Source: Sphingobacteriales bacterium (GTDB lineage Bacteria > Bacteroidota > Bacteroidia > Chitinophagales > Chitinophagaceae). Taken from it: a stretch of 49,886 bases of DNA. The notes under the pieces were generated by a model. It worked only from the letters and a program-made list of their open reading frames with translations. It searched no databases and had not been told where the DNA came from. The stretch is from assembly GCA_026391525.1 (NCBI GenBank), contig JAPLEF010000137.1, forward strand, positions 1 through 49,886, given 5' to 3'. Within the stretch, counting starts at the first letter, position 1. Every line of letters starts with the position of its first letter. Shown in pieces: positions 16,358-24,646 of the stretch. Both the position numbers and the translations under genes were made by a program.

Positions 16358-17523
16358 GATAAACCTCCTGTGATTGATTGTTGATTAAATGTATTGTTTG
16401 TTAGAAAAAGTACTCGTTGTTCAAATACAAAACCGGCCTGTAAAAGCAGATGGTTACCCAATAAAAAATAAACCCCAGCACCTGCTTTCCATTTTGTTGG
16501 GTCGATAGCATTGTAGAGATACAATGCATCATTTTCAAAATAGTTTTGAAATCCGCCTAATGTTGCATGACCTTCCAACCATGCCTGTTTCAAAATTCTG
16601 TAACCCAACACTTGTTTAAAATTAAAATTGTTTTCATTATTACGAGCGCGCAAACTTGCCGTAGTATAGGAATATATCTTGTTATTTCCTAAAGGAAGAT
16701 ATTCGAGCGAAAAATTGTATTGCTGGCTGGATGTATCGTTTAGGTTTGCAAATAGGGCATCAGCCTGTACATTCAGTTTATAACCGTTGTGCCTGATCCC
16801 GACCATAGCAGCCTGATTATTGTAAGTGAAATTATTAAACGGCGTATAAAGATAATGGTACACTGCTTTAGCCTGCCAATGGCGGTTGATGTTTGCAGTT
16901 AGTTTGGCATAATATTCTTTTTGATTGATAGGTATCGAGATATTGTTATTTACATAAATCAGTTTGGGCTCTGAAATGGTCTGGTTATAAAGTATAGCAG
17001 ATTGGGTGAGATGAAAGTTCCATCCCAGCCTTAACCCAATTTCCAAACGGTTGTAATTGGCATTTTCCCTTCCAACAATATTGGTAAATTTTATGCCCGA
17101 TTCCACAGCAGCCTGGGTAATGCCGAATGATTGCTGATGAAATTTTTCTCTTGATGCTTTATTAATAAATGGCTGTTCATGTTCGGCCAGTTCGGCTTGA
17201 TTAAGCTGAATCCTGCAGCGGCGGATGAAATCATGTGCAGTTTCCTGGTAAGCATCTTTTTGTAATACCGCTTCATAATGTTTTATCGCTTCGGTATAAT
17301 TTTCTTCCATCCATGCAGCATAACCGATCCTTAACCTTAATACCACAAAATCTTGCCCCTGAGTGATGGCTTGTTTTCCATAGATGAGCAGATCATGCCA
17401 TTTACCTTCAGTATATAATGCCAAACTTCTTTCATTCACTTCAGTATAATTCAGGCTGGTTTGTGCCCGTATACCAAGGCTGCAAAAAAGAGCAAGAAAA
17501 ATGATTATTGCATGGCTTCGCAT
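16345..17523 (-). CDS. TPR plus outer-membrane beta-barrel protein, YaiO-like
   Basis: This 392-aa protein has a signal peptide ending Gly-Ile-Arg-Ala-Gln and TPR-like helices to about residue 120 ('Leu-Arg-Ile-Gly-Tyr-Ala-Ala-Trp-Met-Glu-Glu-Asn-Tyr-Thr-Glu-Ala-Ile-Lys-His-Tyr-Glu'). A barrel of alternating strands follows and closes with '...Gly-Gly-Leu-Ser-Trp-Lys-Phe', a C-terminal Phe typical of outer-membrane proteins. TPR followed by a barrel is the arrangement of YaiO-family proteins, which often accompany polysaccharide or other export genes. It overlaps both neighbours (19 bp and 13 bp). In this cluster it could be an export pore, though no passage function can be proved from sequence. 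Confidence 0.75.
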   Translation of the reverse strand: MRSHAIIIFLALFCSLGIRAQTSLNYTEVNERSLALYTEGKWHDLLIYGKQAITQGQDFVVLRLRIGYAAWMEENYTEAIKHYEAVLQKDAYQETAHDFIRRCRIQLNQAELAEHEQPFINKASREKFHQQSFGITQAAVESGIKFTNIVGRENANYNRLEIGLRLGWNFHLTQSAILYNQTISEPKLIYVNNNISIPINQKEYYAKLTANINRHWQAKAVYHYLYTPFNNFTYNNQAAMVGIRHNGYKLNVQADALFANLNDTSSQQYNFSLEYLPLGNNKIYSYTTASLRARNNENNFNFKQVLGYRILKQAWLEGHATLGGFQNYFENDALYLYNAIDPTKWKAGAGVYFLLGNHLLLQAGFVFEQRVLFLTNNTFNQQSITGGLSWKF

Positions 17524-19703
17524 AAAGCAACTATTTTTTTATTAGTAAACTCCATTTCGAATGAACGGATTTCGCCATTGCTGATATGAACAGTAGAATC
17601 TGATCGTTTATATTTTCTCCATAATACCCTGCTGAATTGTTTGGCTTTGTAGCTGAGGCTTTGGGCACCAAGACTACTATCGTTTTTCTGAATGGTAGAT
17701 TCATACGATTCCTGCTGAAAAATCACAAAGGGAGCAAAAATGTCCTGGACCCAGTTAAGCGGGTTCTTACCAAAGAAATGCACCGGGAATTGATCATTCA
17801 GGGTGATATTCATATCCGTACTTAACAATACCTGATAGGCGGAAAGATAAAAAAAATAGAGAAGGCAATTTTTACTGCCATGATAATTTGTGAAGTAAAA
17901 AAGGTTCTCCTGCTTCATGAAATAAGCTAATGCATTCTTTTTCTTGCAATGCAGGTATGCTTCGTTGTACATATTGATACGCACTTCCCAGATTTCTGTT
18001 TCAAAACTTTCAGCTGTAACTTTCATGCAATAACCGGGTTGAAAGCTGAAAGCAGATTGTAATGAGGGGTTAGGTGCTGGGTTAGCTACATAATGACCCT
18101 CCACTGGCACTTTGAAATTTTCAAAATTCACCTCATGTTGCTTGCGGGAGTAAAATCCTGCGATGGGATAATAGATTGTTTTGGCACCGATATAAGGTGT
18201 GGATTGTATTTGAAAATGCAGATGTGGTTCGGGAGACCGTCCTGAATTTCCGCATGCAGCAATGATCTGCCCTTTATAAACATATGCCCCATTTGTTACC
18301 ATTGCAGAAAACTGTTTCAAATGCGAAAGCTTACTGTATAAACCGGTATCATGCCTGATGATGATGGTATTACCCCAATTTTCTGCCGTATTGTTTTTGC
18401 CGATTTCATTATCCGGGATATGGTTCACCACATCTTCCACAATTCCGGCAGCTGGGGCAAGTACCGGTTTGTTATAACAATAAAAATGTTCCGTTGAATT
18501 TCCTGGCAAGCGATAAGTTTTCATTTCATCATCAAGCACTACAAAATCAAGCGCCTGAGCCCAGTCTTGCTGATGGGTGATCTGGCCATCATAACCCTGG
18601 CTTACCATCCATTCACTTAAAAATGGCAGTTGAAAAGCAAAGTAATTTCTGGTAGAGATACGTTCCTTACCATTGAGATAACGGTAAAGGTTAGTTTCAG
18701 GACTATAATACTGAACCGGTGTTAAGGTTAGTTTTCCGGGAGTTATCCTTCGCTGTAAGCTGTAAAGGAAAACGATTACAATTATACAGAAGGGCAAGGA
18801 AAAAACAGGTAAGCCAAAACTAAAGGTGATTCTTCCAAAGCCAATAACCATCAGATAAGCGGCCGGTATGGTAACCAATAGCCAAAGAAAAGATCGTAGT
18901 GAAGCGATAAGGTAAAAACCACCCAATGCAGCAGCAACAAGCATGAAATTGGTTCCCATATTGTAATAGGTGAGTCCTGCAGCAGAAAAGCCACCCATCA
19001 GGGAATCAAAACTTAACGCCAATGAATAGCCGTAAATCATCAAGACCAAAGCTATACGGGAGTAAAGTAGCAAACCTACACTCAACACAATCCCTGCTGC
19101 AATATTTCCCTGGAAAATAATGGCACTCATCGAGCGGAAAAATCCGGCGATATAGGGTTTCATAGGCCAGCTTTCAATAGATTGTACAAATGCTACAAGT
19201 TGCTGACCGCCGATTTCATACACTTCGTTCACCCAATAGATATGACGTTGAGCCAAACCGATAGCCGATAACTGACCGGCTGCCAGGATGATGATCCATG
19301 TACTGAAAATGAAAGCAAGTGAAAGTGATGGTAGTCCCTTTTTACTTAACCATCCATAAAGGCTAACCGAAAGCAGCAAAGTGAGCATGGCGCCTACAAT
19401 CAATAATACCCAAAATGCCTTTCCGGTTTCATAATTGGTAGCAAAACCTAAACCGAATAATAAGGCACTGTAACTGTATAAACCCGACCATGTGGTTTCT
19501 TTTTCGAATCCCAGCAAGCGGGAGGCAATAATTGTACTTGTTACAGCAACGAGTCCGCATAACGCAGTTTGTGGGATAAAAAAGGTGACCAACAAAATGA
19601 GTAGCGAAAAATAAATCTTCCTTGAAAAAAAAAGCATGCCATAGCTATTCATTATAGCCTGGATAAACCATGCAGCTTGATTTATGAATCGGGGCCTGAT
19701 CAA
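17505..19703 (-). CDS. Urea-transporter domain fused to M23 (LytM) peptidase domain
   Basis: This 732-aa protein has two parts. Residues about 1-320 form a polytopic membrane domain with urea-transporter features: a duplicated layout, 'Leu-Leu-Phe-Gly-Leu-Gly-Phe', and 'Phe-Arg-Ser-Met-Ser-Ala-Ile-Ile-Phe-Gln-Gly-Asn-Ile-Ala-Ala-Gly-Ile'. Residues about 370-525 form an M23/LytM zinc peptidase domain with 'Thr-His-Gln-Gln-Asp-Trp...Ala-Leu-Asp-Phe-Val', 'Asn-Thr-Ile-Ile-Ile-Arg-His', 'Leu-Tyr-Ser-Lys-Leu-Ser-His-Leu', 'Gly-Asn-Ser-Gly-Arg-Ser-Pro-Glu-Pro' and the His-Leu-His-Phe pair. A further ~200 residues of unknown fold follow. The TTG start at 19703, 3 bp after the previous stop, keeps the first helix; an ATG at 19652 would remove part of it. 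Transport of a urea-like small molecule coupled to peptide-bond cleavage is inferred. Confidence 0.8.
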   Translation of the reverse strand: MIRPRFINQAAWFIQAIMNSYGMLFFSRKIYFSLLILLVTFFIPQTALCGLVAVTSTIIASRLLGFEKETTWSGLYSYSALLFGLGFATNYETGKAFWVLLIVGAMLTLLLSVSLYGWLSKKGLPSLSLAFIFSTWIIILAAGQLSAIGLAQRHIYWVNEVYEIGGQQLVAFVQSIESWPMKPYIAGFFRSMSAIIFQGNIAAGIVLSVGLLLYSRIALVLMIYGYSLALSFDSLMGGFSAAGLTYYNMGTNFMLVAAALGGFYLIASLRSFLWLLVTIPAAYLMVIGFGRITFSFGLPVFSLPFCIIVIVFLYSLQRRITPGKLTLTPVQYYSPETNLYRYLNGKERISTRNYFAFQLPFLSEWMVSQGYDGQITHQQDWAQALDFVVLDDEMKTYRLPGNSTEHFYCYNKPVLAPAAGIVEDVVNHIPDNEIGKNNTAENWGNTIIIRHDTGLYSKLSHLKQFSAMVTNGAYVYKGQIIAACGNSGRSPEPHLHFQIQSTPYIGAKTIYYPIAGFYSRKQHEVNFENFKVPVEGHYVANPAPNPSLQSAFSFQPGYCMKVTAESFETEIWEVRINMYNEAYLHCKKKNALAYFMKQENLFYFTNYHGSKNCLLYFFYLSAYQVLLSTDMNITLNDQFPVHFFGKNPLNWVQDIFAPFVIFQQESYESTIQKNDSSLGAQSLSYKAKQFSRVLWRKYKRSDSTVHISNGEIRSFEMEFTNKKIVALCEAMQ

Positions 19704-19706
19704 TAC

Positions 19707-21065
19707 TTAAAGGTTAAATTCTTTTAAATGAACGGGCATTTTTTCTAATTGCTCAATATAGGCTAATGTTTCCGCTTCTCTCAACAAGTGCGTTTCTCCT
19801 TTTTCATCTATCAACACTACATTAGGGCGCATCTGTATGAACTGCATCCATTGCGTCATATTATAAGCACCCACCCGGTGTACCACTACATGATCGCCAC
19901 GATTCAGCAATGGAAGGTTGATGGTTTCACGAACCATATCGATATTCATACACAAGGGCCCGTACAAAACCATGTCTTCTGTATGGTGGGTGAAATCCTG
20001 TGCGGGACTGATTTTATGTTCATACCAAAAAGCAGTAAAGAGTAGGTTTACCCCGAAGTCCATAATGGTAGCTCTTCTGCCGTCACTCAACCGTTTATTG
20101 GCAAGCACCGATCCTAGCAGATAACCGGCATCGTCGATCAATGCCCTTCCCGATTCAAGCATCAACAATGGCAATTCATCTTGCTTGAAACCTTGTTGTA
20201 ATAAGGTGCTGCAAATGGCTTCCGCAAATTCATCAAGCGATGGATTGGTATCAGATGCCGGTAGATATGCGCCCCTTAAGGTGTTAGAGGAAGGGAATCC
20301 TCCACCCATATCGATGTATTTAATAACAGTGTTGAGTTGTGATTTACAGTTATGAGCCAGATCGCAAAGTTTGTTTACCGCAACTGCATAGGCATTAGCG
20401 GAAAGCATGTAAGTACCGATATGACAATGCAATCCGGTAAGCTCAAGTTTACCTGAAGCAACAATTTTGGTCAGTGCGTTCCATGCCGTTCCATTTTCAT
20501 AATTAAATCCGAACCTATCCCAAATAGGGTAGATGCCCGTATCCATATTAACCCTGATGGCTACCCTTGGTTTGCGGGGCATCTTATCGGTTAATTCAAT
20601 CAATTGATACAGTTCATCAAAGTGATCGATGTGAATCAATGAATCATTGGCAACTGCCAGTTCGAGTTCTTCATTGGTTTTTTCAGGACCGTTGAAAAGG
20701 ATTTTATTGCCCGGAACGCCATTGCCTAAAGCTTTGCGATATTCAAAGCCACTTACCACTTCTGCCCAGCTTCCTTCCTGATGAAAAATATTGCAAACCG
20801 CGTTGATGTAATTGGTTTTATAACTCCAGGCAAACTGCACTTTCGGATATCTAGTTCTAAAAGCACGTAAGGCTTGCTGATAGGTTCTGCGTATCGTACG
20901 CTCACTGATTACAAAAACTGGAGAGCCATACTTTTTGATGATCTCTTTTACGGGAACATTGTCGATATGCTTAACAGGCTCATATTCTGTTCTGGTTCCG
21001 AATTTATTCATAAGTCCGGCATTCATTTTCTGAATCAGCGGCCTTTCATATTTTTCTTTTTGCAT
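19707..21065 (-). CDS. Fold-III PLP decarboxylase (LysA/ODC-like)
   Basis: This 452-aa enzyme belongs to the alanine-racemase-fold decarboxylases (diaminopimelate, ornithine, arginine or carboxynorspermidine type). The PLP lysine is in 'Phe-Ala-Trp-Ser-Tyr-Lys-Thr-Asn-Tyr'. Other marks are 'Gly-Leu-His-Cys-His-Ile-Gly-Thr', 'Asp-Met-Gly-Gly-Gly-Phe-Pro-Ser' for the PLP phosphate, 'Leu-Glu-Ser-Gly-Arg' where LysA has Glu-Pro-Gly-Arg, 'Tyr-Gly-Pro-Leu-Cys-Met-Asn-Ile-Asp' with the active-site Cys, and 'Gly-Ala-Tyr-Asn-Met-Thr'. The departures from LysA motifs and its place beside an ATP-grasp gene suggest a dedicated substrate rather than lysine synthesis. It follows a 169-bp gap that contains an inverted repeat. 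Confidence 0.85.
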   Translation of the reverse strand: MQKEKYERPLIQKMNAGLMNKFGTRTEYEPVKHIDNVPVKEIIKKYGSPVFVISERTIRRTYQQALRAFRTRYPKVQFAWSYKTNYINAVCNIFHQEGSWAEVVSGFEYRKALGNGVPGNKILFNGPEKTNEELELAVANDSLIHIDHFDELYQLIELTDKMPRKPRVAIRVNMDTGIYPIWDRFGFNYENGTAWNALTKIVASGKLELTGLHCHIGTYMLSANAYAVAVNKLCDLAHNCKSQLNTVIKYIDMGGGFPSSNTLRGAYLPASDTNPSLDEFAEAICSTLLQQGFKQDELPLLMLESGRALIDDAGYLLGSVLANKRLSDGRRATIMDFGVNLLFTAFWYEHKISPAQDFTHHTEDMVLYGPLCMNIDMVRETINLPLLNRGDHVVVHRVGAYNMTQWMQFIQMRPNVVLIDEKGETHLLREAETLAYIEQLEKMPVHLKEFNL

Positions 21066-21109
21066 AAGATTATTTTGACGTTAAAATGATTGATGTATGT
21101 TTTTTTATA

Positions 21110-21141
21110 CCGATTGGACAAACAATATAGTCCAATATCGG
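21110..21141. repeat. Inverted repeat between ATP-grasp and decarboxylase genes
   Basis: CCGATTGGAC (21110-21119) and GTCCAATATCGG (21130-21141) are complementary apart from a two-base bulge, with a 10-nt spacer. No T-run follows on the minus strand, so it is not a normal terminator. It could be an operator or an mRNA processing hairpin 44 nt upstream of the decarboxylase start. Confidence 0.6.
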
Positions 21142-21213
21142 CTATCGCCTCATTGTACTATTTGTTTGATACCATCGGCATTTACCACTGTGAGATTTAT
21201 AAAATATTGGCAT
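21142..21213 (-). CDS. Possible 23-residue peptide within the cluster
   Basis: An ATG at 21213 opens a 23-codon frame ending in TAG at 21142-21144, in the gap between the ATP-grasp and decarboxylase genes. The peptide begins Met-Pro-Ile-Phe-Tyr-Lys, contains one Cys and one Trp, and ends Met-Arg-Arg. Its stop abuts the inverted repeat at 21110-21141. It could be a leader peptide, or a substrate peptide for the PqqD/ATP-grasp pair, or chance. There is no homology evidence. Confidence 0.15.
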   Translation of the reverse strand: MPIFYKSHSGKCRWYQTNSTMRR

Positions 21214-21234
21214 ATTATATAAATCACATTGGTA

Positions 21235-22293
21235 TTACAATTCTCCGAATGCGCTGATCTTTTGAAACTCACTCACATCGGTGATATGGTCCCAGGCGTA
21301 ACGGATGAAAATTTTGCCTACTTCATAACCCGTGTAGGGCGCTATGTTTTCTCCAAGAGCCATATTCACTAAAGCGGCCGGTTGATTTTGTCCAGCTGCT
21401 GCAGAAAGATATATCCACGCAGGAAATCTTGGATTCACTTCCATGATGTATGGAGTGCCTTCTGCTGTGCGCATGATCTCCAGTTCGCAACCACCTTTCC
21501 AATGTGTAGCTTCCACAAATTGGTTGGCCAGCTTGATCAGGCCTTCATCTTCGAGGGTGATACCGGCCCATGCTTTGCCTTTATCGGTGATATATAATTT
21601 TCGCATGGGGATGATGCTGATGGCTTTTCCTTTGCCATCACCAAGTACGGCAATATTGATTTCTGTACCGTGAATGAATTGCTGTACAATAATCGGAAAG
21701 CCCCATTTAGCTGAAAGTTTATGAAAAGCCTTTTGTGCCATTTCTAAGGTATGTGCAATGATGGCATCGTAAAACTTACCTTTCACTACTAACGGATAGC
21801 CGAAGCTTTCGGCACAGGCATAAAGCTCATTGGCATGGTAAATCACTTTATCTTTTGGCACACTAAGCCCGTATTTCAAACCAAATGCATAGAGATTGAT
21901 TTTATCACGCGCTTCAAATTGTTCAAGGTTGGGCAGGAATGTTTCAATCCCCAGGCTTCGTAAAGTTGTACCCAATTTGATAAAATTGTAAAGTTCCGCA
22001 TCAAAATTGGGGATGATCACATCAATCTTTTCTTTTTCATGGATATACTTTAGTCTTCCGGTTAATGCTTCCAATCCGGCAGAAGGGTAGGGAATCTGAT
22101 AAGTTTTATCTACAACATCATGTAAGTATATTCCTGGTTCAAGGGTTTCGTAGGAAAGACCGATGATACGGACCGGTTGTTTCATTCCTTCTCGGATAGC
22201 CCTTATTACTGCTACGCCCGGGCCCGGACTGTCAATTGCATTCAAACCGGTTACGGCAACAACAATAGTTGGTTGCTGGTTGGGTGCTGTCAT
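21235..22293 (-). CDS. ATP-grasp ligase (carbamoyl-phosphate-synthase-like)
   Basis: This ~352-aa protein has a Rossmann-like pre-ATP-grasp domain at the start ('Ile-Val-Val-Ala-Val-Thr-Gly-Leu-Asn', then 'Ile-Asp-Val-Ile-Ile-Pro-Asn-Phe-Asp') and an ATP-grasp core. The core shows 'Tyr-Pro-Leu-Val-Val-Lys-Gly' with the nucleotide Lys, 'Ile-Val-Gln-Gln-Phe-Ile-His-Gly-Thr-Glu-Ile-Asn', and the metal-binding 'Cys-Glu-Leu-Glu-Ile-Met-Arg' with 'Tyr-Ile-Met-Glu-Val-Asn-Pro-Arg-Phe'. It is expected to activate a carboxylate with ATP and join it to an amine. The ATG at 22293 sits 10 bp after the pqqD-like stop; an alternative ATG at 22341 would overlap that gene. The substrate is unknown. Context suggests ligation of amino acids or a peptide. 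Confidence 0.85.
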   Translation of the reverse strand: MTAPNQQPTIVVAVTGLNAIDSPGPGVAVIRAIREGMKQPVRIIGLSYETLEPGIYLHDVVDKTYQIPYPSAGLEALTGRLKYIHEKEKIDVIIPNFDAELYNFIKLGTTLRSLGIETFLPNLEQFEARDKINLYAFGLKYGLSVPKDKVIYHANELYACAESFGYPLVVKGKFYDAIIAHTLEMAQKAFHKLSAKWGFPIIVQQFIHGTEINIAVLGDGKGKAISIIPMRKLYITDKGKAWAGITLEDEGLIKLANQFVEATHWKGGCELEIMRTAEGTPYIMEVNPRFPAWIYLSAAAGQNQPAALVNMALGENIAPYTGYEVGKIFIRYAWDHITDVSEFQKISAFGEL

Positions 22294-22303
22294 GATATAG
22301 TTA

Positions 22304-22549
22304 TTAATTTTCGGTGAGGTTGGCTTCGCGGAGTTGTGCAATGAAATCGTCCCAGTCTTTTTCTAACTGTCCGGCTTCAACATCAAACTTCCCAAGTATT
22401 AAAGTTTTTATTTCGGCAACGCTCTTCCCCGATTTGAGGTGATGAAGGATATCTGCTGCAATGGGATTGGCTGAATAAGAATCACCCGTTGCAGGGTTAA
22501 AGATGAATCCGGAATCGCTGCTGGCGATGTTTTTACGTAGTTGAATCAT
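22304..22549 (-). CDS. PqqD-like (RRE-fold) small protein
   Basis: This 81-aa protein fits the PqqD family: an N-terminal strand pair ('Gly-Phe-Ile-Phe-Asn-Pro-Ala-Thr-Gly-Asp-Ser-Tyr-Ser-Ala-Asn'), then 'Ala-Ala-Asp-Ile-Leu-His-His-Leu-Lys-Ser-Gly-Lys-Ser', an 'Ile-x-x-x-Ile-Leu-x-x-Phe-Asp-Val' helix, and a C-terminal helix with 'Trp-Asp-Asp-Phe-Ile-Ala-Gln-Leu'. PqqD relatives bind peptides for modifying enzymes in RiPP systems and also occur in kinase and ligase clusters. No radical SAM enzyme or obvious precursor is next to it. It starts the cluster, 70 bp after the GNAT gene, and lies 10 bp before the ATP-grasp start. Confidence 0.8.
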   Translation of the reverse strand: MIQLRKNIASSDSGFIFNPATGDSYSANPIAADILHHLKSGKSVAEIKTLILGKFDVEAGQLEKDWDDFIAQLREANLTEN

Positions 22550-22619
22550 ATGTGAGATTGTAGGATGTTGAAGTAGACTAAGCGATTAAAAAAAGGTTTA
22601 AGTTGATAAAAAATATTTT

Positions 22620-23123
22620 TTACCATTGCCTCAATTTGACCCAGATATAGTCATCCATCAACAAATCATTCTTGAATACCGATTTTCTTCTTACCCCTTC
22701 GAGGTAAAATCCATTTTTTTCCAACGCCCTCATTGAAGCTTTGTTATTTTCGAATACCTCAGCATAAAGGCGCACTATATCAAAATAGTAAAAACTATAC
22801 TCAATCATCTGCCGTATGGCTTCTGTGGCAATACCCATACCCCAAAAGGGTTCACCAATCCAATAACTTATTTCAGCCGATTTGATATAAACATCCGTAT
22901 TAAGAATCAGTCCAATACCGCCAACAACATCTTCGTTTAAACAAATTGCCATATTTACCAATGGCACTTCAACCGTAGCTTTATCTAACCATGCCCGCCC
23001 GTCTTCCTCAGTATAAGGATTCGGAAAATAATTACGCAGATTGTTCCAGATATGGATATTATTAGCCAGAGCAGTAAGCTGGGTAAGATTTTCATGTTGC
23101 CATTGCCTGATCAATACTGCCAT
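22620..23123 (-). CDS. GNAT family N-acetyltransferase (RimJ/RimL-like)
   Basis: This 167-aa protein has the GNAT plan. An N-terminal part carries 'Ile-His-Ile-Trp-Asn-Asn-Leu-Arg-Asn-Tyr-Phe-Pro-Asn-Pro-Tyr', followed by a strand 'Ala-Glu-Ile-Ser-Tyr-Trp-Ile-Gly-Glu-Pro-Phe-Trp-Gly-Met-Gly-Ile-Ala-Thr-Glu-Ala' forming the acetyl-CoA loop, and 'Leu-Tyr-Ala-Glu-Val-Phe-Glu-Asn-Asn-Lys-Ala-Ser-Met-Arg-Ala-Leu-Glu-Lys-Asn-Gly-Phe'. The closing motif is typical of RimJ/RimL-type N-terminal acetyltransferases and relatives that modify antibiotics or small amines. It lies upstream of the pqqD-like gene in the same direction with a 70-bp gap and could be part of that transcript, though nothing ties its function to the cluster. 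Confidence 0.9.
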   Translation of the reverse strand: MAVLIRQWQHENLTQLTALANNIHIWNNLRNYFPNPYTEEDGRAWLDKATVEVPLVNMAICLNEDVVGGIGLILNTDVYIKSAEISYWIGEPFWGMGIATEAIRQMIEYSFYYFDIVRLYAEVFENNKASMRALEKNGFYLEGVRRKSVFKNDLLMDDYIWVKLRQW

Positions 23124-23236
23124 AAAAAAAAGTTAGAATGTCATCAAATATAAATGGAAAGATAATTACAATGATTATTCAATAATGTGAAAATCAGAAA
23201 CATTCGTTTGGATTAATGATGAAATAGCAAATCATG

Positions 23237-24601
23237 CTACAACAACTGTTTGGGTTTGGTTTTCCATTTACCACTGTTCAGATACCAAAATGAAAGGAGG
23301 AATACGGTGCTCCAGTAAATGAATTCATTGCTCCATGCCATTGCAAGAGAGATATAGTGTACCCGCATGAAATACCAGGTGTAAGCGAGGTAAAGCAGGA
23401 TGGCCAGAATTTCTATTTGCAGATTAACTTTTGTTTTACCAGTTCCGGTAACCCCATTCAGCCAGATATTGGCTAAACTCATGAGCAACATACCAAGTGA
23501 TACGATTCTAATCACCGGAATCCCTGCCTGAACAAAAGCCTCATCCTGTCCGAATAATTTAAAAAACAACGATGGGAAAAGATTCAATAAAAGCACCATA
23601 ATGAAACACATTCCGATACTCCACCAACTTATTTTACGGATAGCAGGTAATACCTGATTTTCGCGGTTTTGTCCCATGAGATTTGCCACCATTGTATTGC
23701 TGGTTCCTGCAAAAGCCCATACGAATATGCCCGCAAGCCCGAATACGTTTCGCATCACATTACTGATTGCCTTTGCCATCACTCCTTTTGCCTCAATGAG
23801 CAGGAAAAAAATCAGCCAGGTAGTTACACTGATCAGGTATTGTAACACAAGTGGAGCTGAAATAACGAATATTTCCCTGGTAAGTTTTTTATTGTATTTA
23901 AAAGTTTCAAAAAGGCCATATTGATTTTTCAGCCCGGTTAAAAAAATCACCAGTAACACCACTAACATGCCGGTAGCTTCAGCAATCAATGAAGCCACAG
24001 CAGCACCATTAAAACCCATTTCAGGAAAACCTCCGTTTCCGAAAATCAACAGGTAATCGAAAATAATATTTACGATGGCTTCACAAACAAATGCAAAAAT
24101 CAGGTAACGGCTGTTGAGCGAAGCTACCAGAAAAGCGTTGCCCATCTGGAACAGGTATAAAAATGGCAAGCCCAGGATGCGGATCCTTAGGAAACCCATT
24201 TCTGCCGGGTACGATTTGGGGTCGGCAACCTGCTGCATGATCAACGGTGCCAATAGCCAGGTGAATGCGATAAAAACAAGTGCTAACTGAACGCTAATTC
24301 TTATTCCCTGTGCCATGATGTGTTTAAAATACTCACTCTCTCCACTTCCTGCATATCTGGAAAATACCGTTTGCAATGCATTATTGAGACCATTTCCTGC
24401 AACAGCGAAAATGAGATAAAACACACCTGTAATGCCTGCATTTCCCAAGGATTCATGATCATAATGGCCAAGAAAAATACTGTTTATCAGCAGATTGATT
24501 TGGGGTATCAATATGGCAAGAGTGATCGGCAGTGCGATAGATAAGATTTGCCGGTTATTTACTTCAACCTTAAGTTGATGTGGATTAACTGTACTTTCCA
24601 T
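23237..24601 (-). CDS. MATE family efflux transporter
   Basis: This ~454-aa polytopic membrane protein has twelve predicted helices and the duplicated MATE layout. The first repeat opens 'Ile-Leu-Ser-Ile-Ala-Leu-Pro-Ile-Thr-Leu-Ala-Ile-Leu-Ile-Pro-Gln' and continues with 'Ile-Phe-Leu-Gly-His-Tyr...Leu-Gly-Asn-Ala-Gly-Ile'. The second begins 'Glu-Ile-Phe-Val-Ile-Ser-Ala-Pro-Leu-Val-Leu-Gln-Tyr' and contains 'Asn-Thr-Met-Val-Ala-Asn-Leu-Met-Gly-Gln-Asn'. It exports cationic drugs or metabolites using a Na+ or H+ gradient; the substrate cannot be read. The ATG at 24601 was chosen over an upstream start at 24637, which would run further into the divergent DUF3822 promoter region. Confidence 0.92.
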   Translation of the reverse strand: MESTVNPHQLKVEVNNRQILSIALPITLAILIPQINLLINSIFLGHYDHESLGNAGITGVFYLIFAVAGNGLNNALQTVFSRYAGSGESEYFKHIMAQGIRISVQLALVFIAFTWLLAPLIMQQVADPKSYPAEMGFLRIRILGLPFLYLFQMGNAFLVASLNSRYLIFAFVCEAIVNIIFDYLLIFGNGGFPEMGFNGAAVASLIAEATGMLVVLLVIFLTGLKNQYGLFETFKYNKKLTREIFVISAPLVLQYLISVTTWLIFFLLIEAKGVMAKAISNVMRNVFGLAGIFVWAFAGTSNTMVANLMGQNRENQVLPAIRKISWWSIGMCFIMVLLLNLFPSLFFKLFGQDEAFVQAGIPVIRIVSLGMLLMSLANIWLNGVTGTGKTKVNLQIEILAILLYLAYTWYFMRVHYISLAMAWSNEFIYWSTVFLLSFWYLNSGKWKTKPKQLL

Positions 24602-24646
24602 AAAGTGAACAAAATTATCCTTATTTTGCCACCTCAACTGAACTTT

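Noticed and set aside
21110-21141. Transcription terminator for the ATP-grasp gene
   Set aside because: On the minus strand the stem is followed by an A-run, not a T-run, so intrinsic termination is unlikely.
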